Shown here: one piece after another, positions 24,501 to 36,480 of the stretch
Numbering within the stretch: position 1 is the first letter of the stretch
Layout: every line of letters starts with the position of its first letter
NCBI GenBank assembly: GCA_037903355.1
Contig: JBAJFE010000009.1
Coordinates: forward strand, 372,001 to 436,000
Source: Trichuris trichiura
Taxonomy: Eukaryota; Nematoda; Enoplea; Trichinellida; Trichuridae
Length of the DNA: 64,000 nucleotides
Reading direction: 5' to 3'
Program-made: the position numbers and the translations under genes
Notes under the pieces: generated by a model
Told to the model about the DNA's origin: nothing
What the model saw: the letters and a program-made list of their open reading frames with translations, nothing else
Databases searched by the model: none

Positions 24501-25785
24501 GGAAGAGCTAAACATTTACGATAGAACAGTAAAACGTTTCTCAAAATCTACTTTTTGTGAATTACGTCAGAGACAAAGTGTGAAGTTTTTTGTTAGCTAC
24601 ATAAGTTTTAACATTGCTCTTTGCCTGTATAATAAGGCTTTTTTAAATCACCGCCAAAAAGAGCCATAGTAGATATTCTAAAAGAAAAATTTGAAAGTAA
24701 ACCGCTTATTGCTTTAGTGCTCTTAAGCTAACGCACTATTGTAAGTGATTAAAGCTGATCCACGCTTTGTTCACGCATTAGCATGTTCGCCAAAGTTGCA
24801 TATTTTTTTAAGCGTAAGTACCTAAATCGGTCGAGGTAGGTTTTAACCGGTTTTCCATTTAACGTTTGAAACCTTTTGCCTGGTCTTCTTGCTTGTTTGT
24901 TGTTTTGTGTTTTTGCTCGAATGACCGCATTCGAATTTGCATGCTTGTCAACGTTCCGATCAGCGCTAGTCTTAAGAAAATCAAATCAACTCGTGATGTA
25001 ATAACCGCATGCTTAGCTGCTGCGTAGGTTTGACTTGTAGTCAAACAAATGAACAGACAAGTAATCGTTGCGCAAGCGTCTGTAAGTCGGCTCGTAGCAG
25101 ACTGAGCTTGTTGACACGTCGCGCTATTTGCTGATAATGGACCTGTTTACTTCTGAAGTCTTTCGGCTAAATGAAAATGCTTTCGTTGTGTGTAACAACT
25201 AATTGTATGTTCGTTTGTTTGCTAAGTTTTTTTGCTTGTATACTGCAGACAAACAGTAAGCTAAGTATGGCAGTTACAAATGTTTTCTTCAGACAGTGAA
25301 GTGTTTCCAAGTTTGCACGCAGCAACTTTTGGCAAGTTTGCTTTGGCGTACGCCTAGTAAGCCAAAAAGACGTCGGCTTTTAAAACTGATTTAAAATTAA
25401 ACTTTACGTATTGGTTTTGTGGTAAATTGTTGTGAAACTGTAAGAGGCAGGTATTTTTATAATTAGCCACAAAAATTTACTGAATGCGTTAAATCAACTC
25501 ATCGACAACCGATGGTCCGATGATGATAGCGTCGAAATGTATACGAAAGTTTACGTGCAGCTATATTCAATGTGTTACTTGTCAGTTCAACTGAACGTGC
25601 AACAATTTGCATGCTTTACCATAGTTTCCACAAGCATTTATAAATGCATGCCTTACTACTGGCAGTTTTGCTGGACTTACTATTATGAAAGTCCTGCTGT
25701 GCTTTAATGCTGTTGAAATAGTATTTTTGTAGGAGTTCTATGAATTTCGTTGTTATTAGTTCTCTAAGGAATAATAGTATTAATA

Positions 25786-25842
<57 letters not shown>

Positions 25843-28079
25843 CAGTCGCGCTGTTTGAATCTTTTTCTGCATTGGACTTTTGTCGAAGATGATTCAGATT
25901 GTATTAATATTAGCTTTTCTTGCTTAGGCGGATTGCCGTTTTTAATTTGTAATTATCTATTACGCATTAATAAGTGCTCCCTTTTATGGTAGCCATTGTT
26001 ATTAACATGTTATTGGTGTTATGTACCCATCGGTACGTCTCTGCTTAGCAGTGCAGGATAGGATGGCTTGACAAGCTGTATCTTCATTAGTTCTACAATT
26101 CATGGTTCAATTTTAATGCTAATTGCATGCTTATTTGTTGACTTTTTGGATTTCGGGATTGTGCCGTGAAGTTCAACTTGCGCTGTAAGCCTTTACCTCA
26201 TTGCAATGAAGGTGACGAGTTTTAGGAGTCGAAAAAGTTAGATGAAGCCGACTTGGTTGCAACGCATAAGACGAACTCCGGAACGACTTCTCAACGGCCT
26301 ACCTCCATGGAACCCTATAAAGCCCTGGTGCAAACTGTCAACGGAAGTGAACAGTCAGCTGGTTCCAGCAATGTAAGCAATGTTTTTTTTAAAAATGTAG
26401 TGGACAACAAAGTCGCTACGCAGATATGCTTTCAGGAATCTGTTGCCGAATCGGAATCCGCCGACAGTTCGATTGACCGCAGTGAACGGAAGCGTATGCA
26501 ACACCTTCAAGCGGAGCAGTTCAGACGTTGCGCTTTAAAGGTATGCATTTTCTCTCTTTTTTTAGCAGTTAGCGAGCGAACGACATTGAACGCTCTGCGC
26601 GAAGTTACAATCCGCGCGTGATTTACAGTCTTGATTGCATACTGTATTTTGGAAAATTTAAAATGTAATAGTAATTTAGATTGCATCTTGCCCAAATCGA
26701 ACTGATCTGCATGGACGCGTATTATTCTTTGTCATGTATCGCGCTGCTTAAACTTCCTCTAAAGTAATCAATAAGTTAGCGTTCAGTTAATAGCGGCGTA
26801 AACACTCGAAGAGGAATTGGAAGCCGGTTGTTGGTGTGGTAAATTTTTAAAATTTGTACGTTCCGCTCCGCCTCAACTCGTCCATTATGTTTGGCGGTGC
26901 ATTAGTTATCGCCTTGGCGGCATCGATGGCGATGTAATCGAACTCTGCACTATGCCGAGTTTGAGCGAGTTCCTCGTTGCACGTGCTACAATTAAAAGTC
27001 CAATTGCATTATCCAACAACCGTTTAGCCAATGCAAAGAAGTCAAAAGCAGCCTAATCGGAACTACTCCGCAGCTTAAGTGGGCTCACCCGTTTTTAGTG
27101 CCGTTACAGCTTTGCCTAACAATCAGCAAAAGAGCCTGATTGAATATGCCTCATTTTTATATTTTCAATCATCGGCTGTATATGAGCTTTTAAAATTTGC
27201 CGATTTTCCTAATGGACAACTTAAATTATGGTTATTTCATTTAAAATGGACACTTCTGCTGCTCTGCTGAACACGGGCAAAATGCAGTTCTTTTTCTGCA
27301 GAATGGCTTTGACCTACTGGAGAACATGTTGTTCGACGGTGCCTTGTCAGCCACAACGAAGCCAACTAACGCTCTCATTCTTTCCAAAGGTTAGTTGATT
27401 CACCTTATTGACAAAAAAAATATGCTGACGGATGTCTCTTATCATTCAGCGGCCGAAGAGATAAGAACGCTAAAGAAAGCCTGTTCTTCCAATGAAAACG
27501 TTATTGAAACGTTAAAATCAGAGGTGGAAAGGCTAAACGAAAGAATGAGGTAAGCAATGCATCCGTTTTGCAGGCTAGCGTCATATTTGATGTTATGCTT
27601 AGCGCGTATCAAAGCAATTTGGACAACAATCGAGACGCAACGAGAAGTTGTCCCTTTGAATCAATGGTACGGGTATATGTAAAGCAAAAACTGCACAGCA
27701 ACTGGAAATTGTGGCCAGTATGTCGTTATTTATTGTTTTGCTACCTTTATTGCAATTTTGACCGTTTGCTCATTTCATAGCTATGGCAACTGATGCGACC
27801 CCTTTACGAGAGCTACCGAAGTGAAGTTAATGGACAAACGAGAGCAGAAGTAATCGCTTCTGCTCGCGAATGGTTGACTGAAAATGTTAACCATGCAGCA
27901 ATCAGGCCTGGTAAATCTTCCTTATTTTCATTCTCCTACTTGGCACCTACCTTCTTAACCATACCTCTTTTGCAGCGTTGTCCAACTTGCTCGTTCGTCT
28001 TGCCACCGATTCGCCCTTGCTGGGCGATCCTCGATGCTTTCAGGGATGGGTAGAGAAGATGGTATCCGAGATGAAGTGA
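15582..28079 (+). CDS. mml-1: Mondo/MML-1 bHLH-leucine-zipper transcription factor, 16 exons, 952 aa
   Basis: Exons: 15582-15886, 19989-20092, 20148-20218, 20270-20386, 20443-20620, 20680-20760, 22675-23377, 23439-23721, 23783-23864, 23924-24006, 26226-26540, 27302-27389, 27450-27549, 27603-27717, 27781-27910, 27976-28079; total 2859 bases, divisible by three. The N-terminal glucose-sensing module has its conserved blocks: IIHSGQFM (MCR1), SLTKLNKCIQFVYQ (export signal region), PKWKHFQGL ... RLNNVIWRAW (14-3-3/Mlx region), EGMFWKRRTE, and the activation block FPNPKEM-AQAGNADIIQPGL. The basic region HLQAEQFRR has the H-E-R triad for CACGTG, followed by helix-loop-helix, zipper (NVIETLKSEVERLNERM) and the Mondo-specific C-terminal domain WKLWPLWQLMRPLYESYRS. 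Mondo with Mlx (MXL-2) responds to glucose phosphate and controls metabolism and longevity in C. elegans. ATG 15582 is chosen; 15570 and 15633 are alternatives in frame. Confidence 0.93.
15887..19988 (+). other. First large intron of Mondo
   Basis: A 4.1-kb intron (GTAAGT ... TTTTTTAG) between the MCR1/2 exon and the exon starting KLYTPKWKHF. Short open frames occur but none has a recognisable match. No RNA gene was seen. Confidence 0.65.
21085..22215 (-). mobile_element. Complete but inactive mariner (Tc1/mariner) element inside a Mondo intron
   Basis: The ends are inverted repeats: TAGGTTGGAACGTAA at 21086-21100 on the plus strand and the same sequence, minus strand, ending at 22215, flanked by TA (22216-22217). 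The 1131-base length fits mariner. The minus strand carries a transposase in fragments: LGSVEQWFAILPNGEY and PGHPSCLDFDALLSM (N-terminal half), LRHVNVLGRKIPNDL, MFAWLDNFTFRYESRILYGT, VYANQLERLRDKLVG, HPTHFPNLALSGYYLF and SFYRDGIRDLPNKWVTVI (C-terminal end, stop near 21160). Several frameshifts and stops break it. The usual V-T-G-D-E block has tyrosine at the Asp position and the third D of DD34D (YSPDLAP) is N, so it is dead even apart from the frameshifts. Confidence 0.85.
24007..26225 (+). other. Large Mondo intron before the bHLH exon
   Basis: A 2.2-kb intron. It holds an AAT microsatellite (annotated separately) and a 21-base exact copy (25509-25529) of coding sequence from exon 7 (22810-22830). 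No extra exon was identified. Confidence 0.6.
25776..25840. repeat. (AAT)n microsatellite
   Basis: About 65 bases of almost pure AAT/TAA repeats, imperfect at the left end. It lies in the Mondo intron and is likely to be length-polymorphic. Confidence 0.95.
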
Positions 28080-29422
28080 ACACCGGCATCACCTCTGCGC
28101 CATCTACCCAACGCAACGACAACAACGCCCTCTGCAATTGTTCACATCTTTACTTTTTTTTATCCTGATTAAGAAAACAAACCAATCATACAAACGAGTT
28201 CATTTTTGCATATTTTGGGAAAATATTGCTGGATGCACAGGACAAAGAGGGCAATCGAGAAAACGACGGGGCACAGGAAGGGCGCCGTGACGACGACGGA
28301 AAGGATGGCAAGCAATGTCAGTATCCGATACGTCACCACCGCCGTCGCTTAAATTGTTTTGCTAAGCGTGAACAAGCTTGGCACTTCAACGACAAATACA
28401 CAGATGGGAGACCGTCTCGGGCGACGGTGGGCGATTCGAGGAAACTGAACTCATCAACTTGAAATGAGAGCGCGATCAGAAAGAAAAGAGGGAAATTGGG
28501 CACGCATGTTGAAAGAGAGAACAATGAAACCACAAAGTCGGTACGCGACATTTCATCGCCATCCGACGAAAGTGGTAAGATGCGTATCGTAGAGCAGACG
28601 ACTTAAGGTAAATATGCAAACAACATATTCAACACAAACTGTGCATCTTAAGGCAGCAACGTCAACAAGAGAGCGAGAGTGAGACAGAAAGACGATTTGC
28701 CCAGTGGCGCAAAAATACGGCTGCCGAAAAAACAGGAGTTAAGTTGGCTGCTGCTGCTGCTGATTACGGGGAGAAGAGAGATTTTAGCGTGACGGGAAAA
28801 AAACAATGACTACTTAAACCGACTCACGAATGCTAAATCACGTATTTGCATGCAAACGTGGAAACAAAAAACTCTACCTACAACTCGACTGATAAGACTG
28901 TGACAATCTCTGGGGTTATGGTTTATAAAAGAAAAAGGGGAAAAAATTATTCTCTACAGATAAAACGCTGCAACATGATGGTCAACAGCGCCAGACGACA
29001 AGATGCACACCGGGGGTGTCCAAACTGCGTGACCATTCACCAAAAATACAAATTACGAAAACTCCTGCAGCGTAACGCAGCAGCATCTTATACAAGGGAA
29101 AATGAATTATCATCAACTGAAAGCGCTGGTGGTGGTTGTCTAGTAAACAAAACATAGCGATCATGATGATGACAATGGCGAGAAATATTCGTACACAGGG
29201 ATTGAAGACTATTTCTACGCATTCGCATAATGACTGGAATCACGACGTCGAAACAAAAACTTTGAAAAGTGCATGTTTTTCTGTACTTCTATGGCCGATG
29301 TACCGCCGCCGCCACCTTAGTGATAACCATTGTAGGCAGCCGCTGTTAGCAATGGAGCAGCCTGAAAATGGTCATCATGCATACAAGTAATTGGAACAGC
29401 AGTGCCCAATGGGGCACTCCCG
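28080..29422. other. Convergent 3' region of Mondo and Musashi
   Basis: 1.3 kb between two convergent stop codons, expected to hold both 3' UTRs. It is rich in GA and CGA-type simple sequence (for example near 28660-28690) and has a short CTG run near 28748-28762. The open frames present show no family resemblance. No clear AATAAA was found for either gene. Confidence 0.5.
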
Positions 29423-32400
29423 TCATGCCTTCATTTGCAATGGATGCAACGGCTGAGGACTCACTGTGGGCAGATAAGGTGTCAACTCTGGTGTACCACC
29501 GGCAGCCGCGTATATGTCCATTGCCTGAGAAGTTGCACTTGGCATAGCGGCTGCTGGATAAGGACGATGGGTTCCTGGCGACGTAGGTGACACGTATCCA
29601 GGTGCATAGCCATTAAGCACTGCAAAGGAGTCAGTTAACAAAATGGCCTATTTTCCACAGGCAATAAGCTTACTAGATCGCGTTAAATCATGTCGTCCAT
29701 TAGGCACCGTTAGCGTAGGTGTGGTAAAACCAAGATCGGTGTACAACTTATCACCGGACGCAAAAAAGTAACCATACAGACTGGCTAGAACATACTGCAT
29801 TCGTTAAACAAAACAAACGCTAGAACACTCATTCACCGGGATAGTACAGACTAGGACTGTAGCTCAATCTTGGAAGGTACGTTGCTGCATAGTTGGCTGA
29901 AAAGGGTGGCCATTTTCCAAGGCGTACAAAAAAGTTGACGCGACGCACCCAACTCACCAAAGAAATGATCACTCAAACCGTACAAGTTGCGGCTGGCAGC
30001 CCTACTTTTAGCCAATTGCACAGGCAACATCACCTCCTTGGGTTGAGCTTTCTTGCACTCTACCTGCACATAACACACAAGCGCCTGAAACATCTTCAAA
30101 GGAGACGGAAAGGCAAAATTACCATTTTGCCGTTGATTTCGTGAAAGTGTATTTCGACAACCTTCTCTACAACGTCTTCGTTGTCAAAGGTGACAAAGCC
30201 AAAACCTTAAAGCATGCAATCGGTGACGAAGGAACGAGCAAAATATTTAAATGAGCTTGAATAATTTTCCGAAAAGTCTACAAGAAGGGCGCTACCGACT
30301 CTACGTAAACGATGATAGCAGGAAGGAAACGAAAGAACAATTCTTCCATCCGCAAAGCGATCAATTGCTTAATGATGGCTCCCTTGCAGACGCATCCGCC
30401 GTTTAACGGTTAATAATCAATGTGTCTAGCAAGTTCGGCAACCGTACTTTCCGGTTGCATAATGTACCAATATTACATCCTACCGAAGAATGGCCCACAC
30501 TTCTGCTCGACGTCAAAAGGACATCTCTCACTTATACGCAACTGCTCAACGTCAACTCACCGTGTCAATGGATGCGTTCAAAGCGGGAAAAATATATTGC
30601 ATAGTTACAAACTGGAAGAGATTACCGTAAAATGCTACTAAGTACTTTACGAAAGCAACAATGACGGCTTACCGCGATGACGATTTGTAGATTTGTCAAA
30701 CATGAGCATACTGTCTTCGATCTAAAGACAATAAGATGGAAAAGGGGAAATGATCGTAACGCTGACGCTTACGGATCCAAATTGGCTAAAGTAAGACTTC
30801 ATATCATCCAACGTCGTTGACGCAGACAGTCCGCCAACGAAGATCTTTTTTGTTTTGGTGACCATCTGAAAAAGATAATTACACTTAGGAACGTGTTGCC
30901 AAAAGAGGGCAATTTAGAAAGGAAACAATGCAATATTCGTCCAATTGGCCATCACTTTGCGGACCAGTAAATCTTGCGGACGTTTGGGACAAACTGTTCA
31001 AAGAGTAATAGTTCCGCAATGGAAGGAACGAGAATGGCGCAGTTTCGCTAGCGAAAAAACATCAACTCTGCGAAGAAGTTCCTTCCCCTTTGTAGAAACT
31101 AAAATCGATCGCGCGCGTTCTCTCTCTCCCACCTGAGAGTGCTTAGCTATGGGCATTAGGTCTGAGTTCAAAATAAAAACGACTCCCCCTTTTGGTCATT
31201 GTTCCGCAGAGAGAAAAGGTCGGCTTTTGCTAGCCAAAGAAGGTAAGCAAAAATGGCGATTAAAGTAAGAATTCATGAACTTACTGGCACCGATAATGCA
31301 TTATTTACAAATTGGCTCCTTTTACGTAGAATAAATTAAAAACTAAACTGCAAGAAGAAGTGTGCGCGGCTAACCTGCGTAATTACTGTTCCGTCGCGAT
31401 TACAGTCACCTTTCTGCAAGGAGAACATATGTAAAATGGAATGCAACCACACGGAGACAATAAATTCGAATAGAAGTGATAATGAATCTTGAGCGCCGGA
31501 GAAGCAGCAAAGACGAGGTGGAGAGGTCGATGATCGAGAGGTGGTCGAAACGAATTCACCGGCCATAAACATGGACCGTCGAATCGGTCAATGAGGCGAG
31601 CCAAATCGGCGCAATCGATTCGAACGATTCTGCAATCAAAGCTCTAGAGGAGGCCACACCAAACCACCAGTAGTAAAGCAAAAATGCAATGGCTCAACGC
31701 CATATGGTTGAAGAGCACTCTCTCTTTGTGTCCGATTGGACAATGAGAATACAATTCGAGTGGACTATTTGCCGCATGAATACCGTAAGCCCAAACAGTG
31801 GAGTTGTTCTGAGGTGCTTAGCAAACAATGCTAATCAAGTTCTTCCTGCAAAGGCCACATTCCGCTTGCGAGAGCACTACTGGACGAACGAGACAAAAAT
31901 ATAAGGCAAAAAAACTTTCGCCGCAAATCGCTTAAAATGATCATTGAAGGAAAAAATTTTACAATCCGCCACCACAAGATAACTAAAATGACAATTTCCT
32001 TATGACCAGCAATAAGAGCTACGCTAACAAAAAGTCTACAGAGTCTATTGGCATAAATCAGTGTCCACGCGAGCTAAATAAACTTAAGCGTTTTGCAGTG
32101 CGTACATTTATTTTAAGAAAATGCTCAATGGTTTGACGCGTTGCTGCACTTGCTTTCGCATATGAGGTCAGCTGTACACTCACAGTCGACGCGACTCGTC
32201 AAACCAGAGAATATTTCTCGAAGAAATTTGTAAAGACGACTAAGTATGAATGGAGCCCACACGCTCGAACACAATTTGAACTTACGAAACAGAAATGAAT
32301 GAATACAGACTACAACGGAGCTGCGCGCGTTTAGGTAAGACAATGCAACGTCTACGCGAACTTAACGTGGCACTGCGTCCACAACTGAAAACAATGGATA

Positions 32401-35400
32401 GCGCATTCCAAGACAAATATGCCACTGAAATTCGTCGCCGGGGAATTTTGAGGCAAAAGCTGGTTGGTTATTCGCGATGGAATTCTGAACAGCGGAATTT
32501 TAAGATTTTAAAAAGTCGCTGATGAACACGCGAGCGCCGCGTCGACACGAACGCCAAAGTCTATTAGCAAGAACAACATTATAAATAGATTTGTTTTTAC
32601 AGGCAGTTCGAACGGTACGCCTGCTTCCAGTTGGTTCACAGTGTAAACAGCGAAAAGCGTAAGAGCTTCTGGAATGGACGAGCGTTTCCTTAGAAATCAG
32701 TGTGACAAAACGGCTTTCAAAGAAAGGAAAACATGACCAAAACCAGTTGCGCTACATTGTTGGGTACTGATTCGAAAGCTTTGCTGACAACATACATTCT
32801 ACAATCCACTAACGAGGCGAACGAAAAGAAGACAAACAGTGGTAGGCATTCTTCGGCATTAAATTTCGGTAAAGTGCCAACTTAGAGTTGCTCGGAAGGA
32901 AAATAAATGCTACAGAAGCAAGCGGTCCGATTGGAGATGACCATAAGGAGCAGACCGAACTGTAACCTATGAAAACATATTGTCAACCGCGCCTTCTAGC
33001 TCCGCTTCGTTGAAGTTATTTTGAACTAAGAATTACAAAAGACTAAACGGAAAGAATCCTAAGTTCCCACAACGGGACGAACAAAATTAAGTGTAAGTAC
33101 CTGCCTTTCTTTACAGAGATACTTGAGGAGCAGAAGAGCCTTGCAGACGCTACGGAAGCAAACATGGAGCTCCTAGAGAATCACCGGAAATGGCTCGAAG
33201 TGACAACCCAAAAAAGTACTGAAGCTTCCTTACGCTATTCAGTCGCGTACAGCTATGCAATTAAACAAAAATGCCAATTAATAAATGCAGACGCAACAAG
33301 GAACCAAAGTTGACGACAAAACACATGTTCAGGTTGACCTGCTTTTCGCTTTTATGGAACGCAATTTTTTCCGGCATACCAACTAATCATTTCAGCTTCG
33401 ATTCCATTAATAAAAAAAGTTGCAATTAGAATACCAACTGCAGCAATTACGCAGCAGTAATGTCTTTGCCGTTCTGCTGGAAAAGCAGTTGTGCCCCTGA
33501 TAAACGGCAGCAAAAGGATCATTTCTGAATGAAAGTCGATTTGTTCGGCAAAAATTGATAGCTCGGATGTTGGACGAAGAGAAAGAATAAGTTACGTCGA
33601 CTTATTAGCTCTCTAAGAGAGAGAGATTCAATTAAACAATAACCAGTTGCCACTCCGAGATGTAGTCGCTTCCCAGAAGAAGGAGAATCGATACGTTCAA
33701 AATTTAATAACTCGCAATGGTCTCTGTCACGCCAAATGACGAAATAAGCAGACCTGCCTGACCCTGACAGCATACATTCCAACGTTTAGCCCCCAAAGCT
33801 GAAATGGTAAGAAGCAAAAAAGAAGCCAGTGACCAGTTGGTAGCGGAGCTTTTTATCCTCTCTTCGTTGTTCGTCCCTTCGCGCAAATCCCCCTCCTAAC
33901 AACTGCGGCACTGTCTTTTCAACGCTGCATTAAATTGTGAACCTCAAGGCAAAGGTAGAAAATGGGTAGCATTTTTTCGTACCGAGTGCGCAGATGCAAC
34001 GCGGTAACAAATGGAACGTACTTGCGCATCAAAATAAAAAAAATGCCCGCAGAAATGACTTCAAAAAACCGAAATCCCTACGTTCTTTTGAAAAGACAAG
34101 CTTAAAGAGAGTTGTGAAAATTGCGGTCATTGTTTGCCTGCATTGAAGAGAATTAACCGGCATGCTAAGCCGCAAGATGGATGGACACTGGTCAAACAGG
34201 TATGATAAGGTGATTAGACTGAAAAGAGCAAAGGATGGAATGTCGACAACTACCAATCAGGCTTGTCCAGCCACCGTTTGAGTAGGCACGCCATACGCAT
34301 GCTTTGGGCCAGCTGACAGCCGCCGCGCCAGCTACAACTATTGCTACGAAGAAAAAGCCGGCAAGCGGAATAGAGAATGAAACGGCAACAGAGGGCGGGT
34401 GCGAAGAGAGAGAGAGAGAGAAAGAGAGGGTAGAACGAGAGAAGCCTACGATTAGGTAAACAACAATATTCTCCCTCTGTTTCACTCCAGAACGAAAGAG
34501 CGCGCTCGTGTCGCCACGGTCGACGAACGACTGCTGTTTTCACCCATGCTGATAGTTGAAGCAAGCAAGTAAAAGAAGAAAAATGACTAACCTTTGGCTG
34601 CAGGCGCTTCGGGAAGGCTACTTTAGGATCAATCTTCAAAAACAGCATCTCAGCGCTACTTAGTCACGAAGAAAATGGCGGGAAGGTCACTTCCATTACG
34701 ACAGTGCTAACCTTTTTTCCGTCCAACTCGTGCGACGGATGTCTAAGGACCTTTTCAACGCTGCTTGTGTCGGCGAACCTGATGAAGCCGAATCCCCTAA
34801 GAAAAAGCAATGCCAATCATGTTGGAACGCTGAAGAAATAAATGGACAATTCAAATGTGGCGCCAGCCAACGTTTCCATTGACACACCAGTTAAATGCAT
34901 GCAAAGGACAACAAAATGCAGTGGCGCAATTCAACAACTAACAAACAAAAAAGTAGCACGCCAAGTAAACATACACACACAGATAGACAGAAACACTGGG
35001 AGAGAGGCAGAGTCTGAGAGAGAGAAAGAGAAAGAGGAAGAGACGAAAAGGCAGTTCGACGCGCAATGGTGGTGTCCCAGCAAAAATTTCGGCCGCTAAG
35101 AAAACCGGATCGAGCTTGCCGGATGGGTGCACCGAAAATAGCGCATCGTCCGACAGTGACGTCCATACAACGGATTGGATCTACATACCTGGCCTTTTTG
35201 GTATTCGGATCGCGCATAACGACGCATTCGGTAACCTGACCAAACTGACCGAAATATTCGCCCAGCGATTCTGCAAAATCACATATATACCAGTTGCAAT
35301 GTTGAACAGCGTAACTAGCAACTATGTCTCACCGACGGATGTTTGCCAACTAAGGCCGCCAATGAACATTTTCCTGACAAAAGATGCGCAACATAGGAAC

Positions 35401-35523
35401 GCAGAGAACTTTCTTCAACTCCGCTTACCCAGGGTCCTCTTGGCTGTCATTGTTTTCAGCCGGAACACCGCCATTGCTGTTCTCGGCTTCCGTTGGACTG
35501 TTTGGATTGTCCGACAAGCTCAT
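29423..35523 (-). CDS. msi-1: Musashi RNA-binding protein, 12 exons, 347 aa
   Basis: Exons in transcript order: 35429-35523, 35333-35373, 35189-35270, 34712-34796, 34592-34633, 30773-30865, 30673-30721, 30123-30205, 29958-30063, 29837-29896, 29674-29784, 29423-29619; total 1044 bases, phases consistent. Two RRMs are near-canonical Musashi. RRM1: [41 protein letters not shown]. Linker: [16 protein letters not shown]2: [59 protein letters not shown]. The C-terminal region is low-complexity (Y, A, P, S-rich). Musashi binds UAG-containing 3' UTR elements and represses or activates translation in neural and germline cells. Start ATG 35523 opens [24 protein letters not shown] just before the stop would allow an alternative 3' end. 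The 3.7-kb intron separates linker and RRM2. Confidence 0.94.
30866..34591 (-). other. Large Musashi intron between linker and RRM2 exons
   Basis: A 3.7-kb intron. On the sense strand of Musashi it contains a CT-repeat tract (plus-strand GA at about 34404-34430). On the opposite strand, 33116-33315 is an open stretch that reads as a short coiled coil after a TTTACAG acceptor; this is listed as a finding. Nothing else was recognised. Confidence 0.55.
34404..34430. repeat. (GA)n tract, CU-rich in Musashi pre-mRNA
   Basis: Twenty-seven bases of nearly pure GA on the plus strand. Musashi is transcribed from the other strand, so its pre-mRNA carries a pyrimidine tract about 160 bases into the large intron. 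Confidence 0.9.
34999..35054. repeat. GA-rich tract, CU-rich in Musashi pre-mRNA
   Basis: An imperfect purine tract (GAGA/GAAAGAG units) in the 392-base intron that splits RRM1. It is pyrimidine-rich on the Musashi sense strand. Confidence 0.85.
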
Positions 35524-36480
35524 GGTCTACGCTAGCTACAGTACTACGAGTTTTAAGAGTAGAGTGCACCGTCCGAGGAAAAGCTAGCAACGCAACTGCC
35601 GGGCGCGTACACTCGAACTACGAGCGCAACTAGCAGCCGTCATCGCCATCAGTTGAAGGCAGCTGGCTACAGTAGGCTGTCGTCTGTCTCCTACTGTATA
35701 CACTAACTTAATAATCAATAGCGCGTCAAATGTTCCTATACAGCCGTAACGTTGCCGACTGAATGGGGCGAATATGTTGGGGCGCTCAGCGAAGCGTAGC
35801 TTAAAGCAAAGTCTACGGCCAATTGGGCGGACATGCGCCCCGGACTACTGCGCTTTCTTTCGTGTGCACTCGTACTTGGTTGGCAAGGCAGCTGACTCAT
35901 ATTGGCGCCACTGGATAAGGTCAAGACAGCAGTTCATAGCAGCTGTTTAAAGGTCACGTTGGCTTTATGTCCAGACCTTTTACCCTATGAATAAAATTCG
36001 CGAACCATCAGCGTCAGTATGCGCGACGGGGCGACGGCTAATTGCTGCACCGCTGGGGGGTTCTAACGGAAGCGCGAAAGTTCGGTCTCTGACGACGCAA
36101 CAACGTCAGTAAATGTTACACACTATGTTCGAAGAGGTGCGTCTGCCACGCGCAAGAACTCGTAAACAGCGTCATCCCTTTATTACCCAACAGAGTACAG
36201 CACTAAAAGTTGATGCTGTATCAAACTGCCCAAAATTCAAGTCGACAACAACAGGCAAGAATTAGCATTATGATTAAGCATGAAGAACTTCCTTTATTAA
36301 TTGATTTATCGCAAGCATTGCACGTTCGCGCTGTCGCCTTCTCAACTTGTCTCGTTGAAGACCACCGAGTCGCCACTGCTTTCAAACAAGAGCTCAATTC
36401 CGAGTAATCGAATGTAATTGGCATAAGTTCGGGAACAAAAGTTCACTGAGCAGAAGAAATTTAAAAAAAAAACATTTTTC
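35524..36480. promoter_or_regulatory. Musashi upstream region and DDI1 3' region
   Basis: About 1 kb between the Musashi start codon and the DDI1 stop codon, both genes on the minus strand. A TTTATT at 36293-36298 gives AATAAA for DDI1, about 185 bases past its stop. The rest should hold the Musashi promoter and 5' UTR; no specific site was assigned. Confidence 0.45.

Noticed and set aside
26817..27056. 80-codon frame in the Mondo intron ending NAKKSKAA, tempting as the bHLH loop
   Set aside because: The true helix-loop-helix exons (27302-27389, 27450-27549) join the basic-region exon (ending 26540) in phase; this frame has no usable donor after it.
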